Part shown: piece after piece, positions 1 through 6,275 of the stretch
How the letters are laid out: every line of letters begins with the position of its first letter
Numbering within the stretch: the first letter of the stretch is position 1
Origin: Planctomycetota bacterium
Lineage (GTDB): Bacteria > Planctomycetota > Phycisphaerae > Tepidisphaerales > Tepidisphaeraceae
Length of the DNA: 12,930 nucleotides
NCBI GenBank assembly: GCA_029777755.1
Contig: JAKORQ010000190.1
Span: forward strand, 1-12,930
Direction of reading: 5' to 3'
Notes under the pieces: generated by a model
The model's database searches: none
What the model was told of the DNA's origin: nothing
The model's input: the letters and a program-made list of their open reading frames with translations, nothing else
Made by a program: the position numbers and the translations under genes

Positions 1-161
1 CAGTTCTAAAGTCGCGGTCAGATCCGCGTCCCCGGTGAACCTCCCCTGTAAACCAGCTCCGCATTGCCGCACGAGTCTACGCTCCGGCTTGCATTGCTGT
101 AAAGGCTAAAGTTGCCTCCGCTCAGCAGTTGCCGCAAGGTGGGCCAGGCCTTTCTGCCGCG

Positions 162-216
162 TTGCAAAAAGGCTGGGGACAGATAAACTCTGCCAGACTC
201 TTACGTGGGATAAAAT
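162..216 (+). promoter_or_regulatory. Candidate promoter(s) for the polyene operon
   Basis: Two weak sigma70-like possibilities are visible. One is TTGCAA (162-167), a 16-base spacer and TAAACT (184-189). The other is a -10-like TAAAAT at 211-216 with no clear -35. Either would give an untranslated leader of some 45-75 bases. Both are imperfect matches, so this is only a pointer to where transcription of the five-gene unit probably starts. Confidence 0.3.
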
Positions 217-253
217 CGCTATATGCTGGGCCGTTGCACGGGTGCATCCGCCC

Positions 254-263
254 AGGTGAAGGA
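254..263 (+). promoter_or_regulatory. Ribosome binding site that fixes the start of the ACP-dehydratase gene
   Basis: AGGTGAAGGA lies three bases before the ATG at 267 and is a strong Shine-Dalgarno match. The earlier in-frame TTG at 129 has no comparable site, and the acyl carrier domain begins right after the ATG at 267. This settles the start at 267. Confidence 0.75.
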
Positions 264-266
264 ATC

Positions 267-983
267 ATGGGCAACTCGGTCGAACCTGAACAGATTGCGC
301 AGCGGATTCGAACGATCCTTCGCCGGGATCTGAAGCTTGGTGTAAGTGCGGAGTTGCCCGACTCCATGCCCCTGATGGGCGGCGATCTCGACCTCGACTC
401 CCTCGATGTTCTCCTGCTGGTGACGAATATTGAGAAGGAGTTTGGCGTAAAGATCGGCAGCCAGGAGGTCGGCCGACAGGCGTTCGAGTCGGTCGGTTCG
501 CTGATCGGCTTTGTCACAGGCAAGTGCCAGGGCGCATCTGGCGCGAGCCCATCTGCCGCAACTTCCGCGGGCGATCCGCTGGCAAGTCTGCCCCATCAGC
601 CGCCGTTCCGATTTGTCTCCGGCGTCGTGAAGCTTACGCCCGGGGAGTCGGGTGAAGGGTACTGGAGCGTCGATGGCTCGGAGGCGTTTTTCGCCGGCCA
701 TTTCCCGGGAAATCCGCTGGTGCCGGGCGTGCTCATCGCCGAGGCGTTGGCGCAGTTCTCCGGGATTGTTGGCGCGGCCGCCGGCGCCGGGTCGCAGGGC
801 AAACTCGCGCAGGTGAATGTGCGCTTCCTCAAGCCTGTTGCTCCGCCGGCCCAGATATCGCTTTCAGCCAGGGCCGCCGGCACGCTCGGCGCACTGCGGC
901 AGTTTGAGGTTGAGGCAAAGGTCAATGGCGAGCCGATCGCGCAGGGCAGCGTGACCATCGCCTACGACGAGGTGACGAAATGA
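267..983 (+). CDS. Acyl carrier protein fused to FabZ-like 3-hydroxyacyl-ACP dehydratase
   Basis: The 238-aa protein has two domains. Residues 1-86 are an acyl carrier protein. The phosphopantetheine attachment motif is DLDLDSLDVL with Ser45 as the carrier serine, followed by the usual helix (NIEKEFGVKI). Residues 88-103 form an Ala/Gly/Ser linker. Residues 104-238 are a hot-dog fold dehydratase: LPHQPPFRFV corresponds to the FabZ entry motif LPHRYPF, and FAGHFPGNPLVPGVL carries the catalytic His145, with Glu159 in IAEALAQ as the likely second active-site residue. Expected role: it holds the growing chain on the pantetheine arm and dehydrates 3-hydroxyacyl intermediates to trans-2-enoyl, so that repeated use without enoyl reduction gives a polyene. 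It acts in the cytoplasm. It is first in the operon and overlaps the LolA-like gene by 4 bases (ATGA). These activities are usually separate proteins; the fusion places carrier and dehydratase in fixed stoichiometry. Domain calls are confident; the pathway is inferred from context. Confidence 0.88.
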   Translation: MGNSVEPEQIAQRIRTILRRDLKLGVSAELPDSMPLMGGDLDLDSLDVLLLVTNIEKEFGVKIGSQEVGRQAFESVGSLIGFVTGKCQGASGASPSAATSAGDPLASLPHQPPFRFVSGVVKLTPGESGEGYWSVDGSEAFFAGHFPGNPLVPGVLIAEALAQFSGIVGAAAGAGSQGKLAQVNVRFLKPVAPPAQISLSARAAGTLGALRQFEVEAKVNGEPIAQGSVTIAYDEVTK

Positions 984-1705
984 TTCGCCGGGCGCTTGCC
1001 GGTGTACTGGGCCTGCTGATGTGGCTTGGTCCATCATCTGCAATCGCCCAGCAGGATCCTCCGCCCGCGACCGCCCCCGCCAGCGATCCGCGACTGCTTG
1101 AGGAACTCCAGCAGCTTCAGCACAAGCTCGAGCAGGTCCGCGATCTCACGACCAAGTTCACGCAGGAGAAGCACACTCCACTTTTGCGCAAGCCGCTGGT
1201 GAGCACCGGCGAGATTCGCATCCTCGGTAAGCTGATGCGCTGGGACACCCACAAGCCCGCACCCTCGGTCATGCTCATCAGTGAAGAGGGGATTCGCCTG
1301 TACTACCCGAAGCAGAAGCTGCTGGAGATCTATCGGCTGGATCAGCAGCTCGCGAGACTGGCCGCCTCCCCGGTTCCGCGCATCGACGTGATGCAGGAGC
1401 ACTTTGCCTTCTCCCGTATTCCCGCAAGTGAGCAGGGAGAGGCAGTTGATGGCCGTTACCTGCCGGTTCGCCTCACCCCGCGGCAGCAGACGCTTGCCCA
1501 GCACATAGACGAGGTGCGCCTGCTGATCGACCGTGAAACCGCTTACCTGCGGCAGATGGAGATGGTGGATACCGACGGGGATCGCACCATAATCCGCTTC
1601 GAGGATGTTAAACTGAACACCGGCCTGACGCAGCAGGAGCTGACGCTTGAGCCGCCGCCCGGGACGCGCATCAGCCACCCGCTGTCGGGTGACGAGAGCC
1701 GATAG
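980..1705 (+). CDS. LolA-like periplasmic (lipo)protein/lipid carrier, secreted
   Basis: The 241-aa protein starts with a clear signal peptide: MIRR, a hydrophobic core (residues 5-17) and a probable cleavage after Ala23 (AIA-QQ). A Pro/Ala-rich stretch and a heptad-like helix (about 40-60) follow. The rest matches the LolA outer-membrane lipoprotein carrier fold: FTQEKHTPLL, GEIRILGKLMRWDTHKP (the LolA G...P..RW pattern), ISEEGIRLYYPKQK, and near the end TIIRFEDVKLNTGL and PPPGT. Housekeeping LolA ferries lipoproteins from the LolCDE complex to the outer membrane. LolA-like proteins also occur inside aryl polyene clusters, where they are thought to help move the lipid product through the periplasm; that is my preferred role here. 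GAGGTGA at 969-975 is its ribosome binding site, inside the previous gene. It is a dedicated paralogue rather than the housekeeping lolA, to judge from the surrounding genes. Confidence 0.72.
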   Translation: MIRRALAGVLGLLMWLGPSSAIAQQDPPPATAPASDPRLLEELQQLQHKLEQVRDLTTKFTQEKHTPLLRKPLVSTGEIRILGKLMRWDTHKPAPSVMLISEEGIRLYYPKQKLLEIYRLDQQLARLAASPVPRIDVMQEHFAFSRIPASEQGEAVDGRYLPVRLTPRQQTLAQHIDEVRLLIDRETAYLRQMEMVDTDGDRTIIRFEDVKLNTGLTQQELTLEPPPGTRISHPLSGDESR

Positions 1706-1729
1706 GCATTTCTGACCAGGTCAACGTCA

Positions 1730-2713
1730 ATGAAGCTGATGGCCGATTCTGGAAACATCGAGCAGATTCGCGTCCGCGTTTCGCCGCCGGTTTACAACTC
1801 GGGGATCGTGCGCCGCCTGTCCGCCCGCTTCTGGCTGGGTGCGATGTTCTTCTGCTCTCGCCGCATGCCGGGCTTTGTGCGCGCCACCCGTGGTTTTTTC
1901 CTCTGGTGGGCATGGAACTTCTCTAAGGTGTTACAGGCGAACACGCTGGCCAATGCCCGCCATCTGCTCGGGCCTGACTCAACAATCAACCAGCGCCGCC
2001 GGCTGGGAAAGCAGGTGGTCGGCAGTTTCTATGACTTCATCAGCGACTTCGGGCGGGCCACCGCGCTATCGCGTGAGCAGTTGCACGTCCTGGTCGACTC
2101 GATCGAGGGGATCGACAGCTATCGCCGGCTCCGCGCCGAGAGGAAAGGCGCCATCATCGCCACCGCCCACATGGGATCGTTCGAGGTGGGCATGACAGCG
2201 TTGCAGGAGGTCGAGAAGCGCATCCACGTGGTCTTTCAGCGCGACCCCAACTCGCTGTTTGAGACGTTGCGCAGTGACTTTCGCCAGCGCATGGGGATCA
2301 TCGAGGCGCCGGTGGATGATGGGATAGGCGTATGGCTGCGCCTGCGCGAGGCGCTGCTGGCAGATGAAGTGGTTGCCATCCAGGCGGACCGTGTCATGCC
2401 CGGCCAGGTGGGGTTGAAAACCCGCTTCATGGACGGCCACATGCTCCTGCCCGAGGGCCCGGCCAAGCTGGCTGCCATTACCGGCGCCCCGATCGTGCCT
2501 GTCTTTGTGATTCGCCTCGCAGATGGGAGAGTTCGCATCTTCATCGAGGAGGCGATCCGCGTATCCAGCGCCGACGAGGTTGCCATCGTCGAGGCAATCG
2601 GCAAACTTGCCGAGGTCATGGAACGCTATGTGCGGCAATATCCGCATCAGTGGCTGGTAGTTCACCGTGCGTGGTGCGAGGACATTTCCCCTGAAGGTCA
2701 GGAGGTTAACTGA
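1730..2713 (+). CDS. LpxL/HtrB-like lysophospholipid acyltransferase family protein
   Basis: The 327-aa protein has the length and layout of the lipid A late acyltransferase (LpxL/HtrB/MsbB) group. There is an aromatic, probably membrane-associated N-terminal section (about residues 34-62, with FWLGAMFFC and FFLWWAW). The catalytic H-X4-E motif is AHMGSFE with His147 and Glu152. Downstream motifs include VFQRDPN and DEVVAIQADRVMPG, then PEGPAKLAAITGAPIVPVF, as in the family. It should transfer an acyl chain from an ACP or CoA donor to an acceptor at the inner face of the cytoplasmic membrane. In aryl polyene clusters an acyltransferase of this superfamily is expected to place the polyene on a lipid anchor, which fits the position between the LolA-like and ketosynthase genes. 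The start at 1730 follows a 24-base gap with only a weak AGG; an in-frame ATG at 1739 is the alternative. A role in ordinary lipid A acylation cannot be excluded. Confidence 0.78.
   Translation: MKLMADSGNIEQIRVRVSPPVYNSGIVRRLSARFWLGAMFFCSRRMPGFVRATRGFFLWWAWNFSKVLQANTLANARHLLGPDSTINQRRRLGKQVVGSFYDFISDFGRATALSREQLHVLVDSIEGIDSYRRLRAERKGAIIATAHMGSFEVGMTALQEVEKRIHVVFQRDPNSLFETLRSDFRQRMGIIEAPVDDGIGVWLRLREALLADEVVAIQADRVMPGQVGLKTRFMDGHMLLPEGPAKLAAITGAPIVPVFVIRLADGRVRIFIEEAIRVSSADEVAIVEAIGKLAEVMERYVRQYPHQWLVVHRAWCEDISPEGQEVN
2700..2705 (+). promoter_or_regulatory. Strong ribosome binding site for the double ketosynthase gene
   Basis: A perfect AGGAGG lies 7 bases before the ATG at 2713, inside the 3' end of the acyltransferase gene. 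The two genes share one base (TGATG), so termination-reinitiation coupling is likely. This is the best Shine-Dalgarno in the operon. Confidence 0.7.
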
Positions 2714-5046
2714 TGCCGGCATCCGGCGTTGTGATTACTGGTGCGGGGATCGTCTCTCCCCTTGGGCTGGATCGAGAGAAGACGTTTGCGGCCGTTCTCG
2801 AAGGACGCTGCGGCATCACGCGGCTGACCGCCATCGACTGTGAGCTTCCAGAAGACCGGGATGGCGGCGAAGCACCGGCGCTTCCCGATGATTTCGAGCC
2901 GAATCTCCCGCGTGAAGCCCGCTACCTCCGCAAGGCGATCCTCGATGCCCTCGGCGAATCGGGCCTGCGGGCAGATGGCAGGATCGCCGGCAAGCGCTGC
3001 GGCATCATCATCGGTACCACCCTGCACGGGATGCGGGCGGCCGGCGAGTTCCTGCGCAGCAACGATGCCGGGCACCTGAGCCGCTTCCTCGCTTCGCACG
3101 TGGTGGAGGCGGCCGCCAGCGACCTGGGCTTCGACCGCTTCGCGGCCACCACCTGCTCGGCATGCTCATCCAGCCTGGGCAGCATCGCCCTTGGCGTGAC
3201 AATGCTGGAGTCAGGCGAGTTCGACGTCATCATCGCCGGCGGATACGACCCCATCAGTGAGTACGCCTATGCCGGGTTCAACAGCCTGCGCCTGGTGGCC
3301 GGCGGTCCGCTGCGCCCGTTTGCCAGGGATCGCGAGGGAATGAAGGTCTCCGAGGGATACGGCATCGTGATCCTCGAGCGCGCGAAGGGCGCGGCCGATC
3401 GCGGGGCAAGACCACTGGCGCAGATCGCCGGATTTGGTGAGTCGGCCGACGCCCATCACCTCACCCAGCCGCATCCCGAGGGCGAAGGCGCAGCCCGCGC
3501 CATGCAGCAGGCAATCGCCTCTTCCGGCCTGCGTCCTGGGGAGATCAACCTTCTCGTCGCCCACGCCACCGGAACGCCGGACAACGACGCCAGCGAGTAC
3601 GCCGCCATGAGCCGAGTTTTCGGCGAGGCTCTGCCGCAGATTCCCTGCGTCGCCTTCAAGAGCCATCTTGGCCACACGCTTGGCGGCGCCGGCGCGGTGG
3701 AGCTGATCCTGGCCGCCATGGCGATGCAGCGGCAGATGATCCCTCCCTGTGCCAATGTCACGAGCGATGAACTGCAGTACCCGGGGCTGAACCTCGTCAC
3801 CGGGACTGCTCGACCTGCGAAGATCCGCGCGCTGATGAGCACTTCGCTAGGCTTTGGGGGGGCGAACACGTGTGTGGTCCTCACGCCGCCGGGGAGTGCT
3901 GCCCAGGCACCGGCCGTGCACATAAGACAGGATAACTCGCGCGATGTATTGATCACCGGAATTGGCGTCGTCCTGCCCGGGGCGATTGGTAACGAGCAGT
4001 TTCTCGCGCTGCTATCGCGGCCGCAGCCGGCCATTCGCGAAGGCGTCGAGCCGCTCACGGAAGATGCCATCGCTCCACACCTGGTCAACGCCCGCCGCGC
4101 CCGCCGGCTGAGCGAGTATGTGAAGCTGATGCTGGCCGCCACTTCGCTGGCGCTGGCTGATGCGGGCGTTGAGGATGTCGCCGCGTTTGCCTCTGGATGC
4201 TCGGCCATCCTCGGTACTACCCACGGCTCCACCAGCTACAGCGAAAGCTATTACCGCCAGGTGGTGGAGGAGGGTGTGCTGGCCGCCAACCCCATGCTGT
4301 TCGCCGAGGGTGTGCCGAATGCGGGAAGCGCCCATGTGAGCCTGATGCTGGGGATCAAGGGGGCGTGCCAGACGATCATCGGCTCGCGCACGGCCGGGCT
4401 GGATGCACTGTCGCTGGCGATGCGGCGAATACAGACTGGCAGGTGGGACAAGGCGATCGTCGGGGCGGCCGAGGAACCATCCGCGCTGATGCATGGTGTC
4501 TATACGAAGTGCGGCCTGGGCGCCGACTCGCCCGCCTGCATGCCGTTTGAGACACCCGGGGGATTTGTCAGTTCCTCAGGATCGGTCGTACTGGTGATGG
4601 AGAGCCGCGCGTCGGCCCAGCGTCGCAGCGCCCGCGCTCGCGGGATCGTGAGCAGGGTGTCCACCCGCTGGGGAAATAAACAGTTCGCCGCAAGGGCGGT
4701 GTCCGAGCTGCTGGAGGAGATCGAGGCTCCCCGCGCCATCATGAGCTCGGCCAATGCCACCTGGATCGACGCCCACGAGCTTGCCGGCATCCGCCACTTC
4801 GCGGCCGGCCGGGAAATCTCCCCGGCCATAAGCAGCATGTATGGCCATCTTGCCGAGACGTTCAGCGTCATGCCGCTGGCTGGGATCGCGGCCGGGCTTC
4901 TGTCGGGCAGGCTGCCGCGCCTGTGGAGTAGTGCGGATGTGACAAACGCTGACGGTGAGGCGGACGAGTTTGCGGTGCTGTGCAGCGATTACAGGGGCGT
5001 CTGCTCGGCCGCCAGTGTCAGGCGAATCAGCGGGGCGGACAGATGA
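2713..5046 (+). CDS. Double beta-ketoacyl-ACP synthase: active KS fused to chain-length-factor-like KS
   Basis: The 777-aa protein is two KAS-II-like domains in tandem. Domain 1 (residues 1-395) has a full catalytic set: Cys151 in TTCSACSSSLGS, His284 in VAHATGT, Lys316 and His321 in FKSHLGHTLGGAG, and the gatekeeper loop GFGGAN (380-385). Domain 2 (about 410-777) opens again with the KS N-terminal strand (DVLITGIGVVLPG, mirroring GVVITGAGIVSPLG at 5-18). Its nucleophile position reads IIGSRTAGLDAL, so Arg559 replaces Cys. The first His position reads SSANATWID (Asn681 or Ala680). Only the second GH (His712, MYGHLAETF) remains. It is therefore a non-condensing partner, as in the KS-alpha/KS-beta (chain length factor) heterodimers of type II PKS and aryl polyene systems. 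The pair would perform decarboxylative Claisen condensation with malonyl-ACP and set chain length. The gene overlaps the chorismatase gene by 4 bases (ATGA). Domain calls are firm; product identity is inferred. Confidence 0.9.
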   Translation: MPASGVVITGAGIVSPLGLDREKTFAAVLEGRCGITRLTAIDCELPEDRDGGEAPALPDDFEPNLPREARYLRKAILDALGESGLRADGRIAGKRCGIIIGTTLHGMRAAGEFLRSNDAGHLSRFLASHVVEAAASDLGFDRFAATTCSACSSSLGSIALGVTMLESGEFDVIIAGGYDPISEYAYAGFNSLRLVAGGPLRPFARDREGMKVSEGYGIVILERAKGAADRGARPLAQIAGFGESADAHHLTQPHPEGEGAARAMQQAIASSGLRPGEINLLVAHATGTPDNDASEYAAMSRVFGEALPQIPCVAFKSHLGHTLGGAGAVELILAAMAMQRQMIPPCANVTSDELQYPGLNLVTGTARPAKIRALMSTSLGFGGANTCVVLTPPGSAAQAPAVHIRQDNSRDVLITGIGVVLPGAIGNEQFLALLSRPQPAIREGVEPLTEDAIAPHLVNARRARRLSEYVKLMLAATSLALADAGVEDVAAFASGCSAILGTTHGSTSYSESYYRQVVEEGVLAANPMLFAEGVPNAGSAHVSLMLGIKGACQTIIGSRTAGLDALSLAMRRIQTGRWDKAIVGAAEEPSALMHGVYTKCGLGADSPACMPFETPGGFVSSSGSVVLVMESRASAQRRSARARGIVSRVSTRWGNKQFAARAVSELLEEIEAPRAIMSSANATWIDAHELAGIRHFAAGREISPAISSMYGHLAETFSVMPLAGIAAGLLSGRLPRLWSSADVTNADGEADEFAVLCSDYRGVCSAASVRRISGADR

Positions 5047-5957
5047 ACGCGCTTCTGCCATCACCCCTGCGCGATCTGCCGGCGGAACTGTGCGTTCCGG
5101 CGTGGGTGCACGTGCTGCTTGGCCGGGCAACGTGCGTTCCGCATGTGTGCGACATTGAGAATGTCGCGATCGCCTGTTCCCATGGCAACGGGTTTGGGCT
5201 GGTCAGCGCTCGTCTTGCGCATGCGCGCGATCTTGGCCGCGTTGAGCTGGGCGAGCGTGTCTATCGCATGTACCGCCAGATCTCGCAGATCGTCAGCGGC
5301 GGGCAGACGCCGCACCCGGTTCGCTTCTGGAACCACATCTGCCACATCCATGAGCAGATGGGCGAAGCCATGGACCGCTACATGGCGTTCAACGTGGGGC
5401 GCTTCCGTGCGTTCGAGGATTGGTTCGGCGGATCGGCCAATTTCGACAGGTGCGTCGCCACCGCCTCGGGCGTCGGCTGCCTCGGCGAAGATATCGTCAT
5501 CCACGTGCTGTGCTGCGACCGCGAAGGGATCGCCATCTCCAACCCTCGGCAGGTCCAGCCATTCCGCTACTCTCTCCGCTACGGCCCGCGCCCGCCATGC
5601 TTCGCCCGTGCAACGGCACTGCCCCAGGGTGATGGACGCGCGATGCTGCTCGTTGGCGGGACGGCCAGCATCAGGGGAGAAGAATCACTCCACCTCGGCG
5701 ACCTGGACGGGCAGCTTCAGGAAACGCTCGAGAACGTCGCCACCCTGGTGAGCAACGCTGGAAGGGTCCTCGGCCGAGAGGCTACCCTGGCCAACTTCAC
5801 CGACCTGCGTATCTACCTGGTGGACCCCACTAACGCCGCTAAGATTGAAGCCGCCTGCCGCCATGCCATGCCCAACGTGCAGGACATACAAACCCAGCGT
5901 GCCGACATCTGTCGCAGGGAACTACTGGTAGAAATCGAAGGCCGCGCGGTGATCTAG
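5043..5957 (+). CDS. Chorismatase family (FkbO/Hyg5/XanB2-like), probable hydroxybenzoate synthase
   Basis: The 304-aa protein carries the hallmark segments of chorismatases. These are PVRFWNHICHI (92-102), MDRYMAFNVGRFRAFEDW (110-127), VATASGVGCLGEDIVIHVLC (138-157), NPRQVQPFRYSLRYGPRPPCFARAT (167-191, quoted here as short blocks: NPRQVQPFRY, YGPRPPCFARAT), LLVGGTASIRGEES (202-215) and, at the end, ADICRRELLVEIEG (287-300). The final segment holds the family's conserved C-terminal glutamate. These enzymes have a YjgF-like fold and cut chorismate to pyruvate plus either a cyclohexadiene carboxylate (FkbO type) or 3-/4-hydroxybenzoate (Hyg5, XanB2). XanB2 supplies 3-hydroxybenzoate for xanthomonadin, an aryl polyene pigment, so its place at the end of a KS/ACP/DH operon suggests an aryl starter unit. 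At 304 aa it is somewhat shorter than the roughly 340-aa relatives. The ATG at 5043 overlaps the ketosynthase stop. Which product is made cannot be decided by eye. Confidence 0.82.
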   Translation: MNALLPSPLRDLPAELCVPAWVHVLLGRATCVPHVCDIENVAIACSHGNGFGLVSARLAHARDLGRVELGERVYRMYRQISQIVSGGQTPHPVRFWNHICHIHEQMGEAMDRYMAFNVGRFRAFEDWFGGSANFDRCVATASGVGCLGEDIVIHVLCCDREGIAISNPRQVQPFRYSLRYGPRPPCFARATALPQGDGRAMLLVGGTASIRGEESLHLGDLDGQLQETLENVATLVSNAGRVLGREATLANFTDLRIYLVDPTNAAKIEAACRHAMPNVQDIQTQRADICRRELLVEIEGRAVI

Positions 5958-5964
5958 GAACTCA

Positions 5965-6262
5965 AGCCACAGATTTACACAGAAGAAGAAAGAAACACAG
6001 ATGAACACTGATGAACACAGATGTTCGATTTTTGAATTTTGATTTTGGGTTGGGGGATCAAGTCCTGATCCAAAGTTTCCAGATCCACAATCACCCGACG
6101 CCTAAAACAAGCGCTGTATCGAACAACAGTCACCTTTCGTCCCATCAGCCACCTCACAACTTTAACTCCGAGGTGACAACCTATTTCAGGACGAGACACA
6201 TCCCAATCAAAATTCAAGAATCCAGAATCGAATCTGTGTCCATCCGTGCTCTATCTGTGGCT
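5965..6262. repeat. ~298-base nested inverted-repeat element between convergent genes
   Basis: The stretch begins with AGCCACAGAT (5965-5974) and ends with its exact reverse complement ATCTGTGGCT (6253-6262). Next to each end are further copies of the same words: CACAGATGAACAC-like units at 5996-6023 on the left, and ATCTGTGTCCATCCGTG at 6232-6248 on the right. Inside lies a second perfect inverted pair, TTGAATTTTGATT (6032-6044) and AATCAAAATTCAA (6205-6217). The element is clearly more AT-rich than the genes around it. It contains two open stretches (about 80 codons each) that read like the usual by-products of this repeat type. Similar 'cacagatgaacacagat' intergenic repeats are known to me from many environmental bacteria, including planctomycetes. 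Because it sits between a + gene ending at 5957 and a - gene ending at 6276, it could also form a large RNA hairpin that ends transcription in both directions. Confidence 0.7.
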
Positions 6263-6275
6263 AACAGATAAACCG

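Larger units (their letters stand above)
1..266. other. Non-coding region upstream of the polyene operon
   Basis: No convincing gene is visible in the first 266 bases. The + strand frame that runs into the first operon gene opens with a TTG at 129, but it lacks family similarity and a ribosome binding site there. I therefore treat these bases as leader and promoter region. They contain weak promoter-like hexamers (described separately) and a short dyad, TGCAC-GG-GTGCA at 235-246, between the promoter candidates and the start codon. That dyad could be an operator or could be chance. A - strand open stretch over 1-200 is discussed under findings. Confidence 0.6.

Noticed and set aside
129..266. 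N-terminal extension of the ACP-dehydratase from a TTG at 129
   Set aside because: The extension shows no family similarity, has no ribosome binding site, and the ATG at 267 has a strong one right before the ACP domain.
3456..4232. A 258-codon - strand frame within the double ketosynthase
   Set aside because: Antisense to conserved KS motifs; Ala/Ser/Arg-rich composition without any recognisable domain.
5975..6271. Small open frames within the inverted-repeat element
   Set aside because: Their sequence is a translation of the repeat itself (cacagat/gaacac words), as often mis-annotated in such repeats.
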